Assembly (NCBI RefSeq): GCF_025869515.1
Contig: NZ_JAOZVR010000041.1
Location: forward strand, 1-64,000
Length of the DNA: 64,000 nt
Direction of reading: 5' to 3'
DNA from: Ferrovibrio sp.
Lineage (GTDB): Bacteria; Pseudomonadota; Alphaproteobacteria; Ferrovibrionales; Ferrovibrionaceae
Shown here: positions 28,934 through 37,310 of the stretch, in pieces
Position numbering within the stretch: the stretch's first letter is position 1
How the letters are laid out: every line of letters starts with the position of its first letter
Notes under the pieces: generated by a model
Database searches by the model: none
Told to the model about the DNA's origin: nothing
Seen by the model: the letters and a program-made list of their open reading frames with translations, nothing else
Position numbers and translations under genes: made by a program

Positions 28934-29620
28934 TCACTCCACTTTGAGCCAGATCGCGTCCTTCAGTTTGCCGACAAACGCGGCATGGGCCGCCAGCTCC
29001 TCGGCGCTGGCGGCGTGCGGCCGCGGCGGCCGGGCCGGGCCGCGCTGCTGCAGTGTCGCCATCAAACTCTCGCCCGCCTCGCTGCCGGCAAGGCCGAGGC
29101 CCTGCTGCCGGCCGCCGATCAGTTCCAGATAGACCTCGGCGAGCAGTTCGGCATCGAGCAGGGCGCCGTGCTTGATGCGCGCCGAATTGTCGATGCTGAA
29201 GCGTTTGCACAGTGCATCGAGGCTGACCTGGGCGCCGGGGAATTTCTGGCGTGCCAGCCGCACCGTATCGATGGCGCGTTCCATGGCGATATGCGGGAAG
29301 CCGTTGAGCCGCGCCAGTTCGGCATTCAGGAAGCTGAGGTCGAAGGCCGCGTTATGGATCACCAGCGGATCCTCGCCGATGAAGGCGCAGAATTCCGCGG
29401 CGACAGCGGAGAAGAGCGGCTTGTCCTTGAGGAATTCATCGGACAGGCCGTGCACCTTGAAGGCGTCTTCCGGCATCGACCGCTCGGGATTGATGTAGAC
29501 GTGGTAATGCTGGCCGGTCGGGATGTGGTTGACCAGTTCGATACAGCCGATTTCGACCAGCCGGTCGCCCTCATTGGCCTTGAAGCCGGTGGTTTCGGTA
29601 TCGAGCACGATCTCGCGCAT
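28934..29620 (-). CDS. dnaQ: DNA polymerase III epsilon subunit
   Basis: MREIVLDTETTGFKANEGDRLVEIGCIELVNHIPTGQHYHVYINPERSMPEDAFKVHGLSDEFL; exonuclease motifs. Confidence 0.98.
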   Translation of the reverse strand: MREIVLDTETTGFKANEGDRLVEIGCIELVNHIPTGQHYHVYINPERSMPEDAFKVHGLSDEFLKDKPLFSAVAAEFCAFIGEDPLVIHNAAFDLSFLNAELARLNGFPHIAMERAIDTVRLARQKFPGAQVSLDALCKRFSIDNSARIKHGALLDAELLAEVYLELIGGRQQGLGLAGSEAGESLMATLQQRGPARPPRPHAASAEELAAHAAFVGKLKDAIWLKVE

Positions 29621-30222
29621 CAGCTGTTTCCTGCCTTGTGCCGCAATGTGGCGATCAGTGCCTCGACCTGTTTTTCGGTCTCGGCCAGACTGACGCCGGT
29701 ATCGATGACATAATCCGCCCGCGCGCGTTTTTCAGCATCGGGCATCTGGTTGGACAATATGCCGGCAAGTTTTTCCGCCGACATGCCGGGCCGCGCCAGC
29801 GCGCGGTCGCGCTGCATCGCCTCCGGCGCGCTCACCACCACGATGACATCCAGGTTCCTGGCGCTGCTGCCTTCCAGCAGCATCTGGATTTCCAGCACCA
29901 CCATCGGCTCGCCGCGCTGTTCGGCCGCGCGCAGGAAGGCTTCGCGCAGGCCGGCCACCAGCGGATGCACGATGGCCTCCAGCCGTTTGATCTCGGCCGG
30001 CTTGCCGACCACCAGCCGCGACAGCGCGGCGCGGTCGACCGCACCATCATGCAGGCTGCCTGGGAAGGCCTCCCCGACCGGGTCGACGGCCGCGCCGCCG
30101 CGTTCATAAAGCGTGTGGACGGCGGCATCGGCATCGAAGACCGGGATACCGCGGGCCGCGAACATCTTCGCCACCGTGGTCTTGCCCATGCCGATGGAGC
30201 CGGTGAGGCCGATTTTCAGCAT
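29620..30222 (-). CDS. coaE: dephospho-CoA kinase
   Basis: MLKIGLTGSIGMGKTTVAKMFAARGIPVFDADAAVHTLY. Confidence 0.97.
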   Translation of the reverse strand: MLKIGLTGSIGMGKTTVAKMFAARGIPVFDADAAVHTLYERGGAAVDPVGEAFPGSLHDGAVDRAALSRLVVGKPAEIKRLEAIVHPLVAGLREAFLRAAEQRGEPMVVLEIQMLLEGSSARNLDVIVVVSAPEAMQRDRALARPGMSAEKLAGILSNQMPDAEKRARADYVIDTGVSLAETEKQVEALIATLRHKAGNS

Positions 30223-30229
30223 GCGCGCC

Positions 30230-31099
30230 TCATGCCAGCACTGCGGCCCGCAGTTGCGGCGTCACCGCCGGCGCCACGCCGAACCAGGCCTGAAAGCCCG
30301 GCCGGCCCTGGTGCAGCAGCATGCCCAGGCCATCCACCGCCGGGTTGCCGCGCGCCCGGGCCCGGGCCAGCAGGTCGGTTTCCAGCGGGGTATAGACGAT
30401 GTCGCTGACCAGCGCGGCGCGCGGCAGGTCGTCGAGCGGCAGGTCCAGCGCCGGCTGGCCGGTCATCCCGAGGCTGGTGGTATTGACCAGCAGGCCGGCG
30501 CCGCCAAGCGCGGCAGCCCGTTCTTCCCAGTCGAGCGCGGTAATGGCCGGGCCGAATTCCGCCGCCAGCGATTCAGCCTTGTCGAAACTGCGATTGACCA
30601 GACGCAGCTCGGAGACGCCGGCATCGAGCAGGGCAACGATAATGGCCCGGGCAGCCCCGCCGGCGCCCAGCACGACGGCCGGTGCGGCCGCGACCTGCCA
30701 GCCTGCCATGTTTTCGTTTTCACCGGCAGCGGCCCTCAGGCTTTCGAAAAAACCGAAGGCATCGGTATTGCTGCCGAACAGGCTGCCATCGGGCTGCACA
30801 ACAATCGTGTTCACCGCGCCGATGCGCCGGGCCACCGGATCGATCTGCGCCAGATACGGCAGTACCGCGACCTTGTGCGGAATCGTGACGTTCACGCCGC
30901 GGAAGCCCGGCTCCCTGGGCAGGGCGGCCATAAAGGCCGCCAGATTCTCGGGTGGCACCGGCAGTCTGTCGTAGCGGCCGGTCAGGCCGTGCTGCTGCAG
31001 CCAGAAGCCGTGCAGCTTCGGCGAGCGCGAATGATCGACCGGCCAGCCGATCACGCCGGCGCGCGGAATGATGTCGTCTCCGGTATCGAAGGCCGTCAT
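30230..31099 (-). CDS. aroE: shikimate dehydrogenase
   Basis: AGVIGWPVDHSRSPKLHGFWLQQHGLTGRYDRLPV...GVNVTIPHK...LGAGGAARAII; ATG at 31099. Confidence 0.97.
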   Translation of the reverse strand: MTAFDTGDDIIPRAGVIGWPVDHSRSPKLHGFWLQQHGLTGRYDRLPVPPENLAAFMAALPREPGFRGVNVTIPHKVAVLPYLAQIDPVARRIGAVNTIVVQPDGSLFGSNTDAFGFFESLRAAAGENENMAGWQVAAAPAVVLGAGGAARAIIVALLDAGVSELRLVNRSFDKAESLAAEFGPAITALDWEERAAALGGAGLLVNTTSLGMTGQPALDLPLDDLPRAALVSDIVYTPLETDLLARARARGNPAVDGLGMLLHQGRPGFQAWFGVAPAVTPQLRAAVLA

Positions 31100-31109
31100 G
31101 CGCCCATAC

Positions 31110-31703
31110 TCATGAACGGAGCACCTTGTTCTCGCGCAGGATGGCGAGCAGTGGCAGCAGCGGCAGGCCGAGAATGGAGAAGAAGTCACCCTGGATGCGG
31201 CTGAACAGCTGCACGCCGAGGCCTTCGAGCTGGTAACAGCCGACACTGTGCAGCACGGCGTCGCCGGCCTGGGCCAGGTAGGCATCGAGGAAGCCATCGG
31301 AGAAATCGCGCATGGTCAGCTTCGCACTTTCGACATGACGCCAGATCACGCTGCCACCGCGCGCCAGCACCACGGCGCTGACCAGATCATGCGTCTTGCC
31401 GCGCAGGGACTGCAGCTGTTGGCGCGCCGCCTCCATGTCGGCGGGCTTGTCATACCAGCGGCCGCCGCAGTCGAGCATGGAATCGGCGGCGATGACGAAA
31501 TCCTGCGTGGCACCATGGCTGACGCGATGCGCCTTCAGCTCGGCCAGCGCCGTGGCGGCATCGCGCACGCCGGCGCCGTCCGCCTTCAGCGCCAGCTTGA
31601 TTTCCTCTTCATCGACCCGCACCGGCACGATATCGAAATCGAGACCGGCGGCGCGCAGCATGGCCGCACGCGACGCACTGGCAGACGCAAGAATCAGACT
31701 CAC
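31110..31703 (-). CDS. maf: Maf/YceF-family nucleotide pyrophosphatase
   Basis: MSLILASASASRAAMLRAAGLDFDIVPVRVDEE...VIAADSML...GCYQLEGLGVQLFSRIQGDFFSILGLPL. Confidence 0.96.
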   Translation of the reverse strand: MSLILASASASRAAMLRAAGLDFDIVPVRVDEEEIKLALKADGAGVRDAATALAELKAHRVSHGATQDFVIAADSMLDCGGRWYDKPADMEAARQQLQSLRGKTHDLVSAVVLARGGSVIWRHVESAKLTMRDFSDGFLDAYLAQAGDAVLHSVGCYQLEGLGVQLFSRIQGDFFSILGLPLLPLLAILRENKVLRS

Positions 31704-31728
31704 GATATCGATCTCACGGTATCAATCT

Positions 31729-32595
31729 TCACTGGGCGGATCCTTCAAGATCGAGATCCTGCTGCCGGCGCTGTTCCTCGCGACGCGTATGCAGGTTGAG
31801 GATCGCCGCGGCGGTTTCCTCGATCGAGCGGCGGGTGACGTCGATCACCGGCCAGTTATGCTTGGTGCAGAGCTTGCGCGCGATGCTGAGTTCCTCGCGC
31901 ACGCGTTCGTCGTCCACATAGGCCGTCTCGGTTGTCTGGTTCATCGAGATCAGCCGGCTGCGGCGGATCGAGACCAGGCGGTCGGGCGAGGTGGTCAGGC
32001 CGACCACCAGGGGATTTTTCAGCAGCTCGACCTCATTCGGAATGACCAGGCCAGGCACGATCGGCACATTGGCGGTCTTGAAGCCGCGGTTTGCCAGATA
32101 GATCGAGGTCGGGGTCTTGGAGGTACGCGACACGCCGACCAGCACGATATCGGCCTTGTCGATATCCTCCAGATGCTGGCCGTCGTCATGGGCGATGGTG
32201 AAATGCATCGCATCGATGCGATGGAAATATTCCGCATCCATTTCATGCTGGCGGCCCGGCAGGTTGACCGCCTTTTCGCCGAGATACTTGCCAAAGGCCA
32301 TGATCACCGGATCGAGCACCGGCACGATCGGCAGTTTCGCCTTGGCGCAACCCTTGATCAGGATTTCGCGCAGCTCCTGGTCGACGATGGTGAACAGCAC
32401 CAGTCCGCCCATGGCGGCGATGGCTTCCACCACGCGTTCCATCTGCAGCGGCTTGCGCACCAGTGCCCAGGTGTGGGTTTCGACCTCTTCCTGGGACTTC
32501 TGGAACTGCACCAACGCCGCCTTCGCCACCGATTTGAGCGTTTCGCCGGTGGCGTCGGAAACCAGGTGAATATGCGGCCGGGCGGTTTTCGGCAT
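31729..32595 (-). CDS. ppsR: pyruvate, water/phosphate dikinase regulatory protein (kinase/pyrophosphorylase, DUF299)
   Basis: IHLVSDATGETLKSVAKAALVQF...DIVLVGVSRTSKTPTSIYLANRG. Confidence 0.95.
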   Translation of the reverse strand: MPKTARPHIHLVSDATGETLKSVAKAALVQFQKSQEEVETHTWALVRKPLQMERVVEAIAAMGGLVLFTIVDQELREILIKGCAKAKLPIVPVLDPVIMAFGKYLGEKAVNLPGRQHEMDAEYFHRIDAMHFTIAHDDGQHLEDIDKADIVLVGVSRTSKTPTSIYLANRGFKTANVPIVPGLVIPNEVELLKNPLVVGLTTSPDRLVSIRRSRLISMNQTTETAYVDDERVREELSIARKLCTKHNWPVIDVTRRSIEETAAAILNLHTRREEQRRQQDLDLEGSAQ

Positions 32596-32989
32596 CAGTC
32601 TTTCGCAGGTCGAATCATGGGGATAAAGGGCATAAGGCAGGGGTTTTCCCCAATCGGTTCAATTTCATGCCCGGAAGCAGGATTCCATGCAACCGGCCTG
32701 TCACCGCTGGATCGATTTTGTGACGCCCCTGTGGAAAGTGGGGAGGAACTGCAATTCCGTCACAATGCTTACCCATCCCCGTTATCCCCATAATTCCATA
32801 TTGGGATCCGGCGCCATTCTGTGCGGGTTTTGACGCGCTTATCCCCGGACAGGCGGAATCCGCTGCTCGATCCGGGAATTTGGATAGAATCCGGGATTGC
32901 CGCCGGATGACCGATTATCCCCGACTCTCACCGCACTACTGCCTCCACTATCTCTTTTAATTTAAATTAAAATAGAAGAGGAATAAGGC
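32596..32989. other. candidate chromosomal replication origin (oriC)
   Basis: Intergenic between divergent ppsR and hemE; TTATCCCC-type DnaA-box-like sites at 32618-32626 (-), 32782-32790 (+), 32839-32847 (+), 32915-32923 (+); weaker sites at 32644-32652 (+), 32730-32738 (-), 32879-32887 (-); AT-rich stretch 32951-32988; five GANTC sites. Confidence 0.75.
32955..32972. repeat. 18-bp perfect A/T palindrome, possible DNA-unwinding element
   Basis: TTTTAATTTAAATTAAAA is identical to its reverse complement. Confidence 0.9.
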
Positions 32990-34075
32990 ATGAGCCCTGT
33001 TCCTGCGGCCCCGAGCATGGGGCAAAAAGCCATCCAGCCGACCAAACCCCTGTTGCGTACGCTGGCTGGCCTGCCGAGCCATCGCCCGCCGCTGTGGCTG
33101 ATGCGCCAGGCCGGCCGTTACCTGCCGGAATATCGCCAGACCCGCGCCCAGGCCGGCAGTTTCCTCGAGCTTTGCTACAATCCGGAACTGGCCGCCGAAG
33201 TCACCCTGCAGCCGATCCGGCGGTTTGGCTTCGATGCCGCCATCCTGTTCGCCGACATCTTGCTGATCCCGCAGGCGCTGGGCCAGCATCTGGCCTTCAG
33301 GGAAAACGAAGGGCCGGTGCTGGATGCAATCCGCACCTCGGGTGAACTGGCTCGCCTGAACCCCGGTGGCATCCACAAGACGCTGGGACCGGTCTACGAG
33401 GCGGTCGGGCGCATCAAGGCGGCGCTGCCCCCTGACTGCACCCTGATCGGCTTTGCCGGGGCGCCCTGGACGGTTGCGACCTATATGCTGGAAGGCAAGG
33501 GATCGAAGGAGTTTGCCGCCGCCAAGACCTGGGCCTTCGGCAATCCGCTCGGCCTGCAGACGCTGATGGAAATCCTGATCGAGGCCACGGTGGCCTATCT
33601 GGACCGCCAGGTGCAGGCCGGCGCCGAGGTGGTGCAGCTGTTCGATACCTGGGCCGGTGTGCTGCCGGAACAGGAATTCCGCAAATTCTGCATCGAACCG
33701 GTGCGTCGGATCATTGCTGCGCTGAAGGAGAAATATCCCGCGCTGCCGGTGATCGCCTTCCCGCGCGGCGCCGGTGCCCTGTACGAAGGCTATGCCCAGG
33801 CCACCGGGGCCGATGCGCTGGGGCTGGATTACACCATGCCGCTGGGCTGGACACGCGATCATCTCTGGAACAAGACCGTGGTGCAGGGCAATCTCGATCC
33901 GCGCCTCCTGGTGGTCGGCGGTTCGGCCATGGCCGAAGCCGTGCATCGCCTGCTCGCCACCTTCCAGGGCCGCAACCACATCTTCAACCTCGGCCATGGC
34001 ATCGTGCCGGAAACGCCGGTCGGCCATGTCGAGGAACTGGTCAGACTGGTGAAGGGTACGGCAACGGAAGCCTAA
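32990..34075 (+). CDS. hemE: uroporphyrinogen decarboxylase
   Basis: PPLWLMRQAGRYLPEYRQTRAQAGSFLELCYNPELAAEVTLQPIRRFGFDAAILFADILLIPQALG. Confidence 0.98.
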   Translation: MSPVPAAPSMGQKAIQPTKPLLRTLAGLPSHRPPLWLMRQAGRYLPEYRQTRAQAGSFLELCYNPELAAEVTLQPIRRFGFDAAILFADILLIPQALGQHLAFRENEGPVLDAIRTSGELARLNPGGIHKTLGPVYEAVGRIKAALPPDCTLIGFAGAPWTVATYMLEGKGSKEFAAAKTWAFGNPLGLQTLMEILIEATVAYLDRQVQAGAEVVQLFDTWAGVLPEQEFRKFCIEPVRRIIAALKEKYPALPVIAFPRGAGALYEGYAQATGADALGLDYTMPLGWTRDHLWNKTVVQGNLDPRLLVVGGSAMAEAVHRLLATFQGRNHIFNLGHGIVPETPVGHVEELVRLVKGTATEA

Positions 34076-34099
34076 GGGGGCAGATTGCGGGGGGAAGTC

Positions 34100-34942
34100 A
34101 TGCGACGCTGGTCAGTGTGGATTGTTCTTGCGATTCTATGTCTGGCATCTGGCGCGATGACGCCATGGGCTGCGGCCCAGGTGCTGCCGGCCCATTACGG
34201 CCAGAGCGAATTGCCGCCGCTGGACAATCCGGGCAAAACCATTCTTCTGCTGTTCAGTCATGGCTCCGGGCAGGAGTTCGTCAACGACCCCTGCGAAATG
34301 CAGAAATACAACGCCGCCTACGGCGTGCCGGCCATCGTGCATGACCTCTATGGGCAGGCGGTTGGCGATCTGAAGATCGTCGTTGATGGATATTGCACAC
34401 CGACCCGGCGCGGCTATTACAATATGAACGACCACAGTGGCGATCCGAAGGTGATGCTGCGTGCCAATGATATCGAGGCACGGGCCAGAAGCTTCATTGC
34501 GGCCGGCGTGCCGGCGAAACAGATTTTCCTGGTCGGTCATTCAGCCGGCGGCTGGGCATCGCTGATGCTGAAGGCGCGCAATCCCGAGCTTGCCAACAGC
34601 GTGATTGCCTTTGCGCCGGCCTTTGCCGGTCAGCGCAAAGGCCGCAAGCCAGGGTGGGAGTGGCTGCACGAAAAATATGCCGGTGAAATTCAGAAGGCGA
34701 CGCGGCTCGATGCCATGGTCTTCGCCATCGAGAACGATGCCTTTGAAACGCCGGAACACCTGAAGTTTCTCAGTGCCATCCCCGGCGTGACGCAGGTTGT
34801 GGTGCCGGACAACAAGATCGAACAGGTGGCGTGCGACAGTTCGACCTCAAGTCATGCACTGGTGCGCAATCCCTGTTTCCGCCACACTCAGTTTGACCGG
34901 CTGAAACAATACATCGAACAGCGTCTGCAGGACGCGCAGTGA
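34100..34942 (+). CDS. secreted alpha/beta-hydrolase-like protein
   Basis: Signal peptide; GHSAGGWASLMLKARNPE nucleophile-elbow-like motif; C-terminal SSHALVRNPCF. Confidence 0.75.
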   Translation: MRRWSVWIVLAILCLASGAMTPWAAAQVLPAHYGQSELPPLDNPGKTILLLFSHGSGQEFVNDPCEMQKYNAAYGVPAIVHDLYGQAVGDLKIVVDGYCTPTRRGYYNMNDHSGDPKVMLRANDIEARARSFIAAGVPAKQIFLVGHSAGGWASLMLKARNPELANSVIAFAPAFAGQRKGRKPGWEWLHEKYAGEIQKATRLDAMVFAIENDAFETPEHLKFLSAIPGVTQVVVPDNKIEQVACDSSTSSHALVRNPCFRHTQFDRLKQYIEQRLQDAQ

Positions 34943-34949
34943 TGCGGGA

Positions 34950-35444
34950 TCACATCCGCGCGAGATCCTCGATGGCGGCAGCGACCATGCCGGTGCCGGC
35001 CGCGATCATCAGGATATCGCCGGCCACGCGCACGTATTTGTGGCCGGCTGGTGGTGTGCTCATGCGGATCATCAGTTCGGGCGGCAGGCTGTAAAAGATC
35101 ACGTCGTGCGGCAGTGGCCGGCCCATCATCCATTTCTTCGCCTGACCCGGCGGCAGGCAGCCGTTGTTCTTCTTGGCCAGGCCGGGCGGGCAGCGACCGC
35201 CCGGGGGCGGGCCACCGAAATACTCGCGCACCGCCATACGGTCATTGTCGTTGAAGCTGATATTGATCGAGACGCCGCCGCCGGAGCCGCCGGGGCCCCT
35301 GTCGGGCTTGCCGCGACCCGGACCTGCCTCCTTCTTGCCGCCAGGCGGATCGGCATAGGCCGTCAGCGGCGCGGCCAGGCCAGTGGCCGCGATTGCCAGC
35401 GCCAGGACAGTTGCGGTGACGCGGAAAGGAGAGGTGGTGGGCAT
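34950..35444 (-). CDS. exported RcnB/CigR-like protein
   Basis: Signal peptide, Gly/Pro/Lys-rich region, then CPPGLAKKNNGCLPPGQAKKW and a C-terminal TM DILMIAAGTGMVAAAIED. Confidence 0.65.
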   Translation of the reverse strand: MPTTSPFRVTATVLALAIAATGLAAPLTAYADPPGGKKEAGPGRGKPDRGPGGSGGGVSINISFNDNDRMAVREYFGGPPPGGRCPPGLAKKNNGCLPPGQAKKWMMGRPLPHDVIFYSLPPELMIRMSTPPAGHKYVRVAGDILMIAAGTGMVAAAIEDLARM

Positions 35445-35594
35445 GGGGATATCATCCTGAAATTGGCCCGGGTTTGGGCGCTATGATCCTTTCCAACGAT
35501 TGCGGCGTATCTTTGTTACAAAAACCACCGGATTCAGGCCGGGTTCCCCTGCCGGACTTTGCTCTGTGCCCATCCCTCCTTTAAGTCTAGGACC

Positions 35595-36635
35595 ATGTCC
35601 CAGCCTGCCTCATCGTCCAAAACCGCAGTTGTCCTGTTCAATCTCGGCGGCCCCGACAGCCCGCAGGCGGTGCAGCCTTTCCTGTTCAACCTGTTCAACG
35701 ATCCGGCGATCATCCGGCTGCCCAATCCGTTCCGCTGGCTGGTGGCGAAACTGATCTCCACGCGGCGCGCGCCGGTGGCGGCCGAAATCTATGGCAAGAT
35801 GGGCGGGCGCTCGCCGATCCTGCCGCAGACCGAGGCGCAGGCCGCCGCATTGCAGACGGCACTTGGCGATCATCACCGCGTCTTCATCGCCATGCGCTAC
35901 TGGCATCCCTTCGCGCAGGAGACGGCACGCGCGGTGAAGGCCTGGGGCGCCGAGCGCGTCGTGCTGCTGCCGCTCTATCCGCAATTTTCCACCACCACGA
36001 CGGCGTCTTCCTTCACCGACTGGCAGCGCGCCGCACAGGCGGCGGGCCTGGCCGTGCCGACAGCGGCGATCGGCTGCTATGCCGATGAACCGGGGTTCGT
36101 CGCCGCGCAGGCCGCCCTGCTGCGCGACCGCCTGCCGGAAGCGGAAACCAAAGGCCCGGTGCGAATCCTGTTCTCAGCGCATGGCCTACCGAAAAAGATC
36201 GTCACCGATGGCGATCCCTATCAGATGCAGGTCGAACGCAGTGTCGCCGCGATTCTGCAGCAGCTGAACCGCCCCGATCTCGACAGCCGCATCTGTTTCC
36301 AGAGCCGGGTCGGTCCGCTGGAATGGATCGGGCCGGCCACCGATGCCGAGATCACCCAGGCAGCAAAGGATGGCTGCTCCATCGTCGTCGTACCGGTGGC
36401 TTTCGTGTCGGAGCATTCCGAAACGCTGGTCGAACTGGATATCGAATATGCCGAACTGGCGCACCACAACGGTGCCAGAGGCTACAGCCGTGTGCCGACC
36501 GTCGGCGCGCAGCCCGCATTCATTGCCGGGCTGGCACAGATGATCCATGCCGCGCGGTTCGATGCGATCCCGCATTGCGGCTTCGGCCCGCGGCCCTGCG
36601 GCACGGCCTGGCGCCGTTGCGCCTGTACCGAGTAA
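35595..36635 (+). CDS. hemH: ferrochelatase
   Basis: VVLFNLGGPDSPQAVQPFLFNLFNDPAIIRLPNPFRW...FSAHGLPKKIVTDGDPYQMQVE. Confidence 0.98.
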   Translation: MSQPASSSKTAVVLFNLGGPDSPQAVQPFLFNLFNDPAIIRLPNPFRWLVAKLISTRRAPVAAEIYGKMGGRSPILPQTEAQAAALQTALGDHHRVFIAMRYWHPFAQETARAVKAWGAERVVLLPLYPQFSTTTTASSFTDWQRAAQAAGLAVPTAAIGCYADEPGFVAAQAALLRDRLPEAETKGPVRILFSAHGLPKKIVTDGDPYQMQVERSVAAILQQLNRPDLDSRICFQSRVGPLEWIGPATDAEITQAAKDGCSIVVVPVAFVSEHSETLVELDIEYAELAHHNGARGYSRVPTVGAQPAFIAGLAQMIHAARFDAIPHCGFGPRPCGTAWRRCACTE

Positions 36636-36650
36636 CGTGGAAGAAGCGAC

Positions 36651-37076
36651 ATGCTTTACGAATGGCTGAAAGCTCTGCACATCATTTCGATCATCGCCTG
36701 GATGGCGGGGATGCTGTATCTGCCGCGCCTGTTCGTTTACCACGCTGCCGCCGAACCCGGCTCGAAGGAATCCGAAACCTTCAAGCTGATGGAACGCCGG
36801 CTGCTCAAAGCCATCATCAATCCGGCGATGGGCGCGGCCTGGATCTTCGGCGGCACCATGGTCTGGCTCGGCCACCACTGGGACCAGCCCTGGTTCTGGG
36901 CCAAGTTCGCCCTGGTGCTGGGCATGCAGGCGGTCCACGGCAATATGGTGGGCTGGCAGCGGGCCTTTGAAGAGGATCGCAATACACGCAGCCAGCGCTT
37001 CTACCGCATGGTCAATGAAATCCCGACCGTGCTGATGATCGGCATCGTGCTGCTGGTGATCCTGAAGCCTTTCTGA
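36651..37076 (+). CDS. hemJ: protoporphyrinogen oxidase HemJ
   Basis: MLYEWLKALHIISIIAWMAGMLYLPRLFVYHA...NEIPTVLMIGIVLLVILKPF. Confidence 0.97.
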   Translation: MLYEWLKALHIISIIAWMAGMLYLPRLFVYHAAAEPGSKESETFKLMERRLLKAIINPAMGAAWIFGGTMVWLGHHWDQPWFWAKFALVLGMQAVHGNMVGWQRAFEEDRNTRSQRFYRMVNEIPTVLMIGIVLLVILKPF

Positions 37077-37078
37077 TC

Positions 37079-37109
37079 CTGACAGCGGCTGTCAGCAGTG
37101 ACATTGTCA
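37079..37109. promoter_or_regulatory. double dyad, putative operator (or hemJ downstream hairpin) ahead of RND efflux genes
   Basis: CTGACAGC-G-GCTGTCAG (37079-37095) then TGACA-t-TGTCA (37099-37109). Confidence 0.5.
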
Positions 37110-37310
37110 GCCGACAACGTTCCCTTTGTGTACTAATTAACCTGATGGTATTAGACGCCCAAACCATCCGATGATGTCCACACACCGGCGACATCGCTAA
37201 GGTGCCGCTACGTCAGTCTTTCGTGTCATATGTCACACAGGATTGGCTTGTCGGCTGTGCGATAGCCGCATACTTCTTCGCGCATGCAAAAAATAAGTGG
37301 GGGTCTCCCA

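Noticed and set aside
32955-32972. CtrA binding site (TTAA-N7-TTAA)
   Set aside because: The TTAA motifs are spaced by 6 or 1 nt, not 7; kept only as an AT palindrome.
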